NCBI RefSeq assembly: GCF_024713945.1
Contig: NC_134681.1
Coordinates: 5,123,501-5,187,500 of the forward strand
Length of the DNA: 64,000 nt
Source: Dermatophagoides farinae
Lineage: Eukaryota > Arthropoda > Arachnida > Sarcoptiformes > Pyroglyphidae
Direction of reading: 5' to 3'
The translations under genes were made by a program, and so were the position numbers. Under the pieces are notes generated by a model. The model was given only the letters and a program-made list of their open reading frames with translations. It was not told the DNA's origin and ran no database searches. Below are positions 14,806 to 27,114 of this stretch, one piece after another. Each line of letters starts with the position of its first letter. The stretch's first letter is position 1.

Positions 14806-16040
14806 TTCCAAAAAAAAGAACAGACTCAATTTTTTTTAAAATGGCAATCTCGAATTTTTACTCTTACTATAATGTCATCAGATAGATCAATGTGTGTGTG
14901 TGTGCGTGTGTGATCCATTGCCATATCGATAATAGGGCCAAGAATTTTTCGGGACAAAACTTTTTTTTTCACCATCATCAACATATGAAAAGAAAGAAAG
15001 AAAATTTTTTTTTTTGTCTCTTTGATGTCTCACAAATCGAACTCAACGCCAGTGAACCATTTCAGTGGATGATTTCGACAGTTTCATCGATTTCAGTTTT
15101 CATTGTTCCATAATCTTTGGCACACACACACACACACACACACTATCATCATCATTTGTATTTATTTTCACTACACTTAAACAGAAAGCAAGAAAAAAAA
15201 ATTCAGAATCGAATCCAATTGATCCGATCAAAAACCGTCTCGTTTCTAAATGAACGAACAAGTGCCAAAAAAAAAAAAATTTTTGTTCAAGAATATATAT
15301 ATATATATATATAGAACATTCGTACAAACAAACAGACAAATAAATATGAAAAATAAAAATCTAAAACGAATTAACCAAACATAGAACGTGGACAATGATT
15401 CCCCTTTTCTAGACAAAAAAAAAAAGTTTTCAATTCAGGCAGCTGTCGTTTTCTTTTTCTCATACTATCATTTCTGGCTTTTTGATCCTTAACATTGTCA
15501 ATGTATATATACTGTTTATTTGGGCTAGCTATAGTGAACAAAATGAGAATATGACAACAACAACAAAAAAGAAGAAGAAGAAGAAGAATCACAAGAATAA
15601 AAAGGCAACAACATCGACATCATCATTATCAATGTCGTAAACTGTATTTTTTTTCTTCTTATAGAATGAACAAATTGCACTTGTCTCATCAGTTGTTTCT
15701 TTTTTTTTATCAATTTTTTTTTCTATTCTCTTGCTATATGTTCTTGGACAACAACAATGGATCACCATCATCATCAATGTTGTCATTGTCATTTTTGTTG
15801 TCATGTTTTTTTTAAAAAAAAGCTTAACAGAATGTTCAACTATATCGATTCCAATCAGATGGACAATTGATTTAAATTGAATTGAATTTTGTATATTATT
15901 TTCATAAATTTGATTCAATGTAGTAAAAAAGAATTTTTTTTTTGATTAAAGAAAAATTGTCAACGCTGTGTTTTTGAATCAATTTGAAAAAAATTCCAAA
16001 ATTCTGGTTGATTTGAATTTGAATAAAAGTGGCTATACTA

Positions 16041-16054
16041 CTGCCATCTATCGG
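16041..16054 (-). promoter_or_regulatory. CTCF-like motif upstream of Smoothened
   Basis: On the minus strand the sequence reads CCGATAGATGGCAG. This matches 12 of 14 positions of the animal CTCF core CCASYAGRKGGCRS. It lies about 570 bp before the Smoothened start codon. Binding is an inference from sequence similarity only, and a chance match is possible. Confidence 0.25.
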
Positions 16055-16620
16055 CTAGAATATTTACTAATGTGATTTTTTTTTCATTTTTTTAAAAATT
16101 CTTTTCAATGTCTCTGATCAATTTTTCAATTGTAAAGATGAATGATGATGGATCTTTTTTTTCTTATATTTATTTTCAAAAAAAAAAAAAAAAAAATTGA
16201 CCCGATTCTTCTTGATATAATTGGTTGAAAGCGCGCCTATCCAAATATTGGAAAAAAAACCTGTTGAAGCTTTGTTAACGCTGTATAAGCATGCTGTATT
16301 ATTATACATGCATGTATATTTGCTAAAGCCGAAAAAAACTTTCACTCATTCATTTTGGTTCAATTCAGCCATGAATTTTTGATCGAGGTTTCGAGGTGTG
16401 TGTGTGTGTGTTTGTGAGTGTATGAGTGTATATGCAGACAATGCCAGCCATTTTGACTTCGCCTGTTGCATTCGAGCGACTGTGTTAGTTCATTGCACGT
16501 TGAATTTTTTCACAACTGATTGTTATTATTGTTTATTTCGATCTACATATATATTTTTATTGTTTCAAAATGAATTTATATTTGACATTCGATATTTAGC
16601 TCATTTAATGATGATCAAAA

Positions 16621-19600
16621 ATGGAATTTTTCTCCTATTTGGCTTCATTTTTTATATTGATGATGACCATTTGGTCCATCAATTCGAATCGATCTCTTGT
16701 ATTTGCTAATCTGGACAACACTTTTTTTGCCATGGTAAGCATGTTAATTGTTGTTTCATTTATTGTTACAATTGTATCATTTTCCAATTTATTTAGACAA
16801 TGAAATCATATAGAAGTCCGGCTAATTGTTATCGACCGGTAAAACGTTGCATTCCATTGAATGTATCTTTACCATGTTTAGATGTATCATTACCGTATAA
16901 ATTTACAGCCTATTCGTTACCATTCGAACAATCATCATCATTATCATCAGTATTAATGAATCATCAGCAAATGATTGAGATGACACGTTCCTATTTGGAT
17001 GGTTGGAAAGGTCTACGATCTATACCGCAATGTTGGAAAGCATTACAGACTGCATTGTGTGCATCATTCTTTCCACGATGTGATAATGACAGTTCACGTG
17101 TCATATTGCCCACATATGAAATGTGTCGATTAACACGTGCACCATGCCGTATTATTGATGAACATTTTCGTTGGCCATCATTTCTTCAATGTGAAAATGA
17201 AACATTTTTTCCTACCAAATGTCCGAATTCATATACAGATCTAAAATTTTCTACAACAATTGTAAATAGTCGTTGTCCAACACCATTGGTATCAACTGAT
17301 GATAGCCGTATCTTTTATCATGGATTTGATGGCTGTTCATTACATTGTATAAATCCTGTCTATAGTAATGAACAATATGAAGAAATGTCCAAAATTATCG
17401 CCTATGGATCTGTATTAGGATCAACAGCCACGTTGTTTGCCATTTGTTCTTTTCTTATTGATCGTGCCTGTTTAAAACGTCGTTTCTATACATCTGTCAT
17501 ATTTTATCTGAATTTATGTATGTTATTAGCGACAACTGGTTGGATGTTACAATTGCTCAAAGGTCGTAACGATATTGTATGCCGATCAGATAATACGATT
17601 CGTTATGGAGAGCCATCAAAATCAGATCATTTCTATTGTTGTCTATCATTTTTGCTCATCTACTATTTTTCATTGGCAGCATCTATATGGTTTGTGCATT
17701 TATTTCGCGTTTTTTACAAAACATTTTATGGACTTTCCACTGGTATGAAAATGGATTTCAATAAATTCCATTTCCACATGTTCTCCTGGTCAATACCACT
17801 TATAATGACAATATTGATATTCTTGTTGGGTGAAATTGATGCCGATCCATTACGTGGTATTTGTTTTGTTGGCACTGTCAAACCAGTATATCGTATTATT
17901 TTTGTACTTGTTCCTCAAACGATTTGTATTTTTACTGGTCTTTATCATGCATGTCGTACAGTGTTAATATTATTTAAAGCCAAACAAAAATGTGAAAATC
18001 AAAATTCTCGTCGAAGTGATAATATTCATTGGGCTTTGATACGAATAACATTTTTCTCGACGGCCATACTGGTTATCTATCTAGTCACATCGGGCGCTTA
18101 TTTTTATGAATTGTATATCAAAGACAAAAATCTCAGACAATTCAATGATCATCTTGTTTGTGAACTCAACATTAGTACTGTATTACCAGCTAAATATCTT
18201 TTTAACAATGAATCATTACAGAACAAATATAATCATCAATCAAATTCATTGTCAAATGAACCTTATGATATTTATGGAAATGGCTATGTAAGTTCATGTC
18301 GTCAATATGAACCACCGAATCTATGGTTTGTCTGTTTACAATTGATTGCCATATTTTGTTCGCCCATTCTAACATCAAGCTGGATTTGGACTCGTGCTAC
18401 CATTTCTACTTGGCGAAGATTTCTTAATCGTCAGCTTTGTAATTCAAGTAAAGAAACCAAAGAATCATTACGATTAAAACCATATGAATTGATTGCCAAT
18501 TCTTATCAGAAACGAGAACAAATCCAGCAAGGATTATATGTACCCAGTCTTGTATCCAATCACAATGATCCAGTCGATATGGAGATTAATTCAGCTCAAT
18601 CACAAAGTGTATCGACAAATTTTCAGCAAAATTTTGCTGCCTTATTGAATCGTCGATACGCCATTTGGGGCGGAAATAATAATAACGAAAACATGATGTT
18701 TGTCAAACAGCATTATGGTCATAAAAATGTTGGACAAAGTGCCAATTATCAGCCAACCAATACGATAAGACCATCATCGTTCTTATCTCAAAATCTATCC
18801 ATTTCGGATGCATCTCAGCAACAAGCTTCATTCGAATCAATGGAACAACAACAGATGACCGAAATGACTACTTATCATCGTAACCAACGACGTAAGAAAA
18901 AAAAGGAACGTGAAAAACGGTTATTCACTCGTCGTGATAGTGATACATCCGGTAGTATAATATCAGCTGCATTCACTGCTGCAAAAGCGGCAAATAGATT
19001 ACGTGAAACAACAGAAAGATTAACATCTAATCAAGCCAATCAATCATCGACAAATGCCAATACAAATTCATTTGTGACAAAATCTACATCGACAGGCGAC
19101 TTATTCAACATTCTATTTGGCTCAACATTTGCCAACGCACCACCACAACCAACGGCAGCCATGTTAAATGGTTATAATCCATATGCTATGGCTATGATGC
19201 AAACTGCTGCAGTAGCAGCAGCTGGAGCAATACCACCCCCACAAATACCTCCACATTCATTTATAACGCCTGGATCAACAACTGCAGCAGCTTCCGCTTC
19301 AACAACTATGACCCAAATTGCTTCTCATACATCACCGAACCATGCACAAACCATTCTAATGAATGGATCAAACTGTCCACCAACAAGTATGGCATCAAAT
19401 CATAATGAACAACTTATCACTGGAACCAGTGGATGTGTACGTATGCAAAAAGATCAATGTGTTTCAACATTTGCTTTTACTCATGGTATGTCCGATCAAA
19501 CGAGCCATACGATAATCAATCCTATGATAGAAAAACGACGACCAGATAGTTCTATACGTACAACACAACAACCAAAAACAAATAATAATAATGAAGTTGC

Positions 19601-20351
19601 CTTTTCGAATCTGGTTATCGTCAATCAGGCTGCTGCTGCTGCTTCTACGATCATTCCTTTCGCCAATGCCAACTATATGATGAATACAATGTCAACAAAT
19701 CATGCAGCCGTTACACCTGCCACCATATATCCGGTTCCAAATGTTGCGACCGCTGCTTACCATCAACATCAAATGTATACGAATGGTCAGGCAGCAGCAT
19801 TAGTCGCTGCAGCTGCAGCTGCCTATGGTGGATATCCACCACCAACGCAACCATTACCGGCTAATATGATTGCAGCGGCATCATTACCACGATATTACAA
19901 TACACAAGCCGCATTCCTTGCTTATCAACAATCCAAAAGTTTGGCTGAAATAGAAAATCTGATGCGTGAACATGAAAAATTCAAAAGTCTAATAACCGCT
20001 CATCAAAGCGATACGGAAAGTAATTCTGAATTTTTTCCTATACATCTGACCGAATCTGAATCATCTAGAAATGGTTACTATTCCGATGATCATCGACAAT
20101 TACAATCATCAAGATTATTAGTACAGGAACGTATGAAACAAGTTGAAGATCAAGTAGATCAACAGCTAAAACAGGAAAAAATTATTAATCAAAACGAAAA
20201 TGGTGATGATGATGATGATGATGACGACGAAAATGATGACAATGATGATGTTGATGATGATGATGATGATGATAGTGTTGAAACAGAAACAAATTCCAAA
20301 AATGATGATAATCAAATGAAAAATCAATTAATTCAGAACAAAATCAAATAA
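16621..20351 (+). CDS. smo: Smoothened, class F GPCR of Hedgehog signalling
   Basis: Two exons, 16621-16734 and 16797-20351, joined in phase 0 across a 62 bp GT..AG intron, give 1222 residues. Exon 1 encodes a signal peptide (MEFFSYLASFFILMM...) from an ATG in good context (AAAATGG). The cysteine-rich domain follows with CRLTRAPCRIID and WPSFLQC, then seven membrane segments. Family marks include FSWSIPLIMT, GICFVG and, at the end of TM7, IWTRATISTWRR, which aligns with the WTKAT motif of vertebrate SMO. Smoothened is released from Patched inhibition and signals to Gli/Ci. The cytoplasmic tail is about 640 residues, longer than I recall for flies or humans. It contains a basic stretch, RRDSDTSGS (a possible PKA/CK1 cluster), poly-Ala runs and an Asp-rich end. 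The intron-poor structure matches the other class F gene in this window. Confidence 0.96.
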
Positions 20352-20374
20352 TCAATATTTTAATCATTAATTAA

Positions 20375-20384
20375 TTTATTTATT
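20375..20384 (-). promoter_or_regulatory. Overlapping poly(A) signals for Abi
   Basis: On the minus strand two overlapping AATAAA hexamers lie about 225 bases past the Abi stop codon. They sit inside the presumed smo 3' UTR, so the two convergent transcripts probably overlap. Confidence 0.5.
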
Positions 20385-20411
20385 GACATAACATGTTCAT
20401 ATAAAATTATT

Positions 20412-20417
20412 AATAAA
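20412..20417 (+). promoter_or_regulatory. Poly(A) signal for smo
   Basis: AATAAA lies 61 bases after the smo stop codon. A second copy lies at 20439-20444. Either would give a very short 3' UTR. Confidence 0.6.
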
Positions 20418-20606
20418 GTTCAAATCAATTAAAAATGAAATAAACAAATTTGTACTTTTTAAATAGCCCCATAATTAAGTGGTAAGATTCTATTGAAATA
20501 AAACGATAACTCATAACTCAATTTAACAAATACAGTTAACATTATAACGATTTGATAATATTGTGAATTAATAGGAATGATGATGATGTAATAATAATTA
20601 TTCGGT

Positions 20607-22082
<1,476 letters not shown>

Positions 22083-22971
22083 TTTATTTTTTTGCAGTGG
22101 TATGTTTTTTTACGTTTGGAAAATATGAGCTAAAATCAAATCACAAAAACAATTGATGTTGAGCGTTTGTATGAATGGAATGAAATGAAATTGGTGAATT
22201 GTTGACAAGCTAAAAATACATCATAGGCAACATATGAGACAATTTAGCACAAAATAATAATATATGGGTGTCTGAGTTACCCAAATTGATATTGTTTATG
22301 ATAGGGAAAAGAGAATTCAAATTTTTTTTTATTGAATGCTACTTTACTTTGATGTGGATGTTGAAGATTCCAAAGATGAATATTTTGCTGCTGTTGTTGT
22401 TGTTGTTATTATTGTTGTTGGTTACTGGAGAAACGAATTCAATTAATATAAAATGAACCAGCACAATTGCTGAAAAGTAAGTAAAGATTGATTTGAATGA
22501 AAAACATTAATTTATGGATACACATATGATGAACAAGACACTAATAAAACATAATTCATCTTGATTTTGTGCTCAAAATCTTGGATAGAATTTGTAGACA
22601 CTAAAATCAAATAGAATATTCAGTCAGTCAGTCACTTGGTCAATCATTCAGACGATCGTGGTCTATATAACGTTAATGTTGTTGACAATTGATGGCTCCC
22701 AAAAGTTCTATATACGCTAAACAATGTTCCATACAGCCATACAATCGGATGGATTCATCTCTGTTTTGAATATGAATTGTCGATCAAATTCCGATACGTT
22801 TATTTTTATGTGCTGTAAACATAAAACTTTGAAATTCGAATTACCATCAAGACGACCGTAACGCCATCCATGAATCAATTAGTGTGTGAATTAACATATG
22901 TCTGTGATTTTTGATGAGCGTGATCATTGTTTACCATTTGAAATGAACAAAAAAAAATTGATTTATGGATA
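22083..22971. other. Divergent intergenic spacer, Abi / G-patch gene
   Basis: These 889 bp lie between the start of Abi (-) and the start of the G-patch gene (+) and probably hold both promoters. A TTG/TTA-rich repeat lies near 22382-22420 and (CAGT)n near 22620. I see no clear TATA box and no coding exon. Confidence 0.6.
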
Positions 22972-22982
22972 ATGACCAGTGA
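22965..22982 (+). other. Five-codon upstream ORF overlapping the G-patch start
   Basis: An ATG at 22965 opens a five-codon frame that ends with TGA at 22980-22982. It overlaps the main ATG at 22972 in another frame. If transcribed it could lower initiation at the main start. This is an inference from sequence only. Confidence 0.3.
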
Positions 22983-23592
22983 TTCAACTAAACAGCCATT
23001 AATTGGCTTTGTTCATTCTAAAAATTCACCTATTCAACAGCAATCCGATAACGATTCAATAGCTCAAAAATCAAGTGGTAAATTTTACAAAGAGATCATT
23101 GCTCAATCATCATCATCATCAATATCAAAAGCATCACCATCAAGATGTAAAACAAAATCCAATCGAATGATAAAATTTGACTGTGATGCATGTGGACGAA
23201 CTGTACAAGCAATGAATATTCATTCACATAATCTATCTATTGAACATCAATTCCGTGCGAATCAATTTAGCGAAATCGATACATCGTATGCACAATATGC
23301 CCATTTGAATCGACCAGATAATTGTGGCTATCAATTACTTCGTAAACAAGGTTGGTCTGGTCGAACAGGCCTTGGTCGACAAGAACAAGGTCGAAAATTT
23401 CCTTTGAAAGCTGTTGAAAAACAAGACCGCAAAGGATTAGGTTATGAACAAACGATTGATCAATCGAAAGAAATCCAAACAAGCAGACAACAATCATTTG
23501 AACGTAAAGATCAAATTCTACGACGGCAAAATCGAGAACGAAGACTAGAAATTGAATTTCGTCGTCAATTTCGTGATGATGGTATTATATAA
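22972..23592 (+). CDS. G-patch and C2H2 zinc-finger protein (GPANK1-like)
   Basis: A single exon of 206 residues. A short zinc finger occupies residues about 71-92, with C71 and C74 (CDAC) followed by H86 and H92. It is followed by a G-patch at about 118-158, seen as NCGYQLLRKQGWSGRTGLG and then QDRKGLG. G-patch motifs bind nucleic acid and activate DEAH-box helicases. The C-terminal 45 residues are highly charged (RRQNRERRLEIEFRRQF) and probably helical. The finger plus G-patch order recalls vertebrate GPANK1, but no ankyrin repeats are visible, so orthology is tentative. A nuclear role in RNA processing is an inference from the domains. The 3' end converges on the Rho-like gene with 124 bp between stop codons. 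Confidence 0.85.
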   Translation: MTSDSTKQPLIGFVHSKNSPIQQQSDNDSIAQKSSGKFYKEIIAQSSSSSISKASPSRCKTKSNRMIKFDCDACGRTVQAMNIHSHNLSIEHQFRANQFSEIDTSYAQYAHLNRPDNCGYQLLRKQGWSGRTGLGRQEQGRKFPLKAVEKQDRKGLGYEQTIDQSKEIQTSRQQSFERKDQILRRQNRERRLEIEFRRQFRDDGII

Positions 23593-23629
23593 CATTGAAC
23601 AAATTGTCATGTGTTATCATTCATTTGTT

Positions 23630-23635
23630 AATAAA
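23630..23635 (+). promoter_or_regulatory. Poly(A) signal for the G-patch gene
   Basis: AATAAA lies 38 bases after the stop codon, in the narrow gap before the convergent GTPase gene. Confidence 0.5.
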
Positions 23636-23716
23636 TCAAAATTTTAATTTTTATATAAATAATAATTTTCGGAATCATTTTGTTTTTGACGGATCATAAT
23701 TCCGATTGAATATATT

Positions 23717-24534
23717 CTAAATTATATGGCATAGTAAAGGTTTAGCTTCGACCGGTTTCTTTTTTACGATTTTTTTATTTCCGTTGTTATCATTGTTGTT
23801 GTTGTTGTTTGTGTTATTTTCGATATAATTATCGTCATTGTGTTGATTATCATTTGCAAACTCATCTCTAGGACCGAATGCTGTGTCAATGATACCTTCA
23901 ATTAATTTATCGATACCATCACCGGTTTTAGCTGAACATTCCCAATAACCGACTGCTTTTATATTATTGGCCATTAATGCTCGTTGATCATACTGTAGCT
24001 GTTCACTGTTGTAGTAGCCTTTGTCATTTTCTGTGGCTGTCTGATCCAATAAATCTTTTTTTGTTCCAACCAAAATGATTGGAACTTTAGGACAATAATG
24101 ATGTAATTCTGGTACCCATTTTTGTTTTACGTTCAAAAATGAACACATAGAATCGATGGCAAAGCATAATAAAATGACATCACATTTTGCATAAGAGAAT
24201 GGTCGCTTTAAGTGTATGAGAGAGGACAGAAAACAAAATGTAAAAAAAAATTAAACGATTAAATTGACCGGTTGGTTTTTTGGATACTAACCAAACGGCT
24301 AAATTCTTCATTACCAGCCGTATCCCAAAATGCTACTTCCATCTAAAATCATTAACCGGAAAAAAAACAAAAATAGACCAGCAACAATGTTGTTAAATGA
24401 TTTTTTTAGAATAAATGATTTTGGATTTCTTACCTTACAGCCATGATAATCCAAAGTATGAAGAGTGGTGACCAATACGGTTGGACAGTAATGTTCAAAA
24501 AAGTATTTACTATTTTCATCTCCATTAATGGTCA

Positions 24535-24580
<46 letters not shown>

Positions 24581-24949
24581 GTTTAGCAAACCGTTCAATA
24601 GTAGACAGGTTTTACCCACACCACCATCACCTACAATGACCAGTTTTTTTCTTACATTCATTGAAGAAGACGATTTGTACGACGATACTGATGCTGATGA
24701 TGATGATCGTTTTGATGGCAAAGATTTTGTTGTCGATGTTCGTCGAGGAAATGGCGATAATGGCGACATTGATTTTCGATCAATCAACGATGATGATGTC
24801 AATGATGATGATTCAGCTGCCGATGCGGAATGCTGTGCACGTAATGGACATTTTTTTAGTTCACTTGAATCTTTCTTTTTACAACCAGATTGATCGAACC
24901 GGCTGGATTGTTGTTGATCGATTTGGTTATCATTGTTTGGCCAATTCAT
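23717..24949 (-). CDS. Divergent Rho-family small GTPase with poly-Ser insert
   Basis: Three exons, 24949-24434, 24342-24292 and 24205-23717, with introns of 91 and 86 bp, give 351 residues. The GTPase core has the P-loop GDGGVGKT (107-114), switch I YCPTV, DTAGNEEFSRLRPFSY, VGTKKD and ECSAKTG. RLRPFSY, KWVPEL and a longer stretch before ECSA mark it as Rho-type. It ends in a basic stretch (KKIVKKK) and the prenylation box CHII, so it should be membrane-anchored. Three things are odd. There is a Ser-rich 96-residue leader, although Met97 (ATG at 24661) would give a conventional start. A run of 14 Ser with more residues sits between the P-loop and switch I. Asn replaces the catalytic Gln of DTAGQ. 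Parts resemble RhoU and RhoA, but I cannot assign a subfamily. Confidence 0.88.
24536..24578. repeat. (GAT)n microsatellite inside GTPase coding sequence
   Basis: About fourteen GAT units on the plus strand. On the coding strand they read as Ser codons (TCA/ATC register) and produce the poly-Ser run between the P-loop and switch I. The nearest possible splice pair around the repeat would break the frame, so the repeat appears to be translated. Confidence 0.85.
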
Positions 24950-26758
24950 CTAGATGAGCGATGTTTGTCTGAAGATAAAATACATGCATTAATTGATTTA
25001 TATATGTTAAAAAAAATGATGGCAACAAAAATCATCACAACATTCCAATTATGATTATCACCATAATCAACAATGCTTGCTTGCTTGCTTTCTTGCATGC
25101 ATGCATGCCTGCCTGCTTATTGTTATGAAAGAGTTTAATACGTACGTACTACAACTAATTCGATCAGATTGATCAATTTATAGCTGGATTTAATCATTGA
25201 TCATTTCAATCATTTTTTTTGTTTGTTTGTTTGTAAACATAATAATGACAACAATTAAATTATGTTATTATTATTATAGAATGATTGATGAAACAAAAAT
25301 CAATTTACAATTGGAATGAATGCTATTTAAGAAGAAAAAAAAACAATTACATTACAATGACTTCCGTTTGCTGGCTAAATCATATCAAATACAATTGATC
25401 TCACTTTGTTGATTTGTTTTCCATTTCATCGAATTTTTTTGGAGTATCAATGTGTGTGTGTGTATAGATGTGTTTGGACAGTAAATTGCTTTTAAGTTGA
25501 GCTTTTTTTTTGGTCAAGGATAACAATCACATACAATAATAATAGAAACGGTTTGAGGCGAATAACTAGATTTATTCACCCAAACAAATTCAATACATAC
25601 AATCAAACAAACGGATTTATATTCAGGTTTTCAATCTCTCTCTCTCTTTTTGTTTCACTTAGAATCAGTATGATTGTATGTTTTGCTAACATTGTTACGA
25701 TTCTCAAGGAATAGAATTTGATTCCTGGATCGATATTCAAACAAAGATGTATAGTGCACTTACAATTTTTAAGCTATATACCAAGATTAATTTAAATTGA
25801 AAATCAACTGGAAACCGGATGATAAAATTTGATGGCCAAATTGATCAATTAACACAATTGTAAAACACTGTGAACACAATTCTAAATGACCAAATTCAAT
25901 TAATACGAATGATTTACAAGTGGTAATTTAATCTCTGAATCGAAAACTATTACATCGATGTCAATCAATATAAGTATTTGATGGATGACAAACAAACATT
26001 AATTTCTAGTGAATACTTGATTTATATTCAATTTTTTTTCCATATTTTTTTCTAGCCTCTCGTATATCACCCATAAAAAAAATCAATCCAGTTAAAACAA
26101 ATATATTGTTGGAAACGCATGCGTTACATTTGAATCTATTTGGCAACACAGAGTAACAAACGAACTAAATGTACAAGAATTTGAATCTGTTAATTGGCTA
26201 TGAGATCATAAGCTAAATATGACGCCAATCATCATCATCATATATATTAAAATATAAAATATGTAGGTGTGGGTGTGGGTGTGTATGTAGTTGACATGTT
26301 TCTGGAGAATGAAGAAACCAAAAATTTGATGGTCACCATGGGCCATTGGATCCAAGCAAATAAATGGGTTTTTTATTTCATCATTTTTTTTCATGTATAT
26401 TTCAATTTCGTATTTTGTTACTACATGTGCCTGGTAAAGCTTTACATCAGAAAATCACGTTCTTAAGATCCATTTGGGTCTATATGATTCTGGTGTCGTT
26501 GTCGTCGTCACTGTTGCTATTCCGTTGTGTGTGAATGTAGGATTATGCTAATATAGAATATTCTGAGAAAGAATTGTTCTATGTAATCCGAATACAAATA
26601 CACTTGTAATTTGATATTCTTATAATTCTCTTGCTTGTCAAGAACAAAGTTGATGAAAAAAAAAATCATTTCATTTAAAATTTTTAAATGAAAATTCCAT
26701 AAGTGAGGACAATAACAACAACAAAACAAACAAAATTGAGTACAAAAAATTTTTCAAT

Positions 26759-26764
26759 TTTATT
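26759..26764 (-). promoter_or_regulatory. Poly(A) signal candidate for the four-pass membrane protein
   Basis: The minus strand reads AATAAA about 350 bases after the stop codon at 27115. I saw no nearer copy. Confidence 0.35.
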
Positions 26765-26999
26765 ATGCAATTATATAATCATTTGAAAAGAATTTGTTCA
26801 AAAAGAGAGAGAGAGAGCGAAAGGCAAGAAAAAATGAGCATTATTTACATTGCACACACATACCGATAAATTGAAAACAGGATGCAAACATATAGAGTAT
26901 ATATATGTTCAACAATTGGTTCCAAATATTCAATCATTGGTATTTTTTAAATTATCTCAACCACACACATATAGAGCATATATGTGAGGTTATGTTTGT

Positions 27000-27028
27000 G
27001 GTAATAATAATAATAATAATAATAATAA
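27000..27028. repeat. (TAA)n trinucleotide repeat
   Basis: About nine TAA units just downstream of the membrane-protein stop codon, probably in its 3' UTR. Confidence 0.85.
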
Positions 27029-27114
27029 ATGAATTTAAGTATATTATGATGTAACGATTGATAGATGGTGGAAAAAAAGAATCAATTAAATAAACATGTC
27101 GATTGTAAATTTGT

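Larger units (their letters stand above)
1776..16620. other. 14.8 kb gene-free, microsatellite-rich intergenic region
   Basis: This stretch separates two divergently transcribed genes, the CUB protein (-) and Smoothened (+). I see no recognisable coding exon. Open frames in it are short and translate to repeat products such as Cys-Val or His-Thr runs from (GT)n/(CA)n. It holds many dinucleotide and trinucleotide arrays, poly-A/T runs of 15-24 bases, and tetranucleotide arrays. It may also contain untranslated first exons or enhancers of the flanking genes. One promoter-like patch near 12447-12567 is given under findings. Confidence 0.7.
24950..27114. other. 2.2 kb gene-free stretch
   Basis: The stretch lies between the start of the GTPase gene and the 3' end of the four-pass membrane protein, both on the minus strand. 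It is AT-rich with few long repeats; (TGCT)n/(TGCA)n occurs near 25077-25115. It should contain the GTPase promoter and, at its right end, the 3' UTR of the membrane protein. I see no coding exon. Confidence 0.6.

Noticed and set aside
16398-16709. Open frame of 103 codons just before smo
   Set aside because: It starts in a (GT)n array and reads the smo signal-peptide exon in another frame. No domain is visible.
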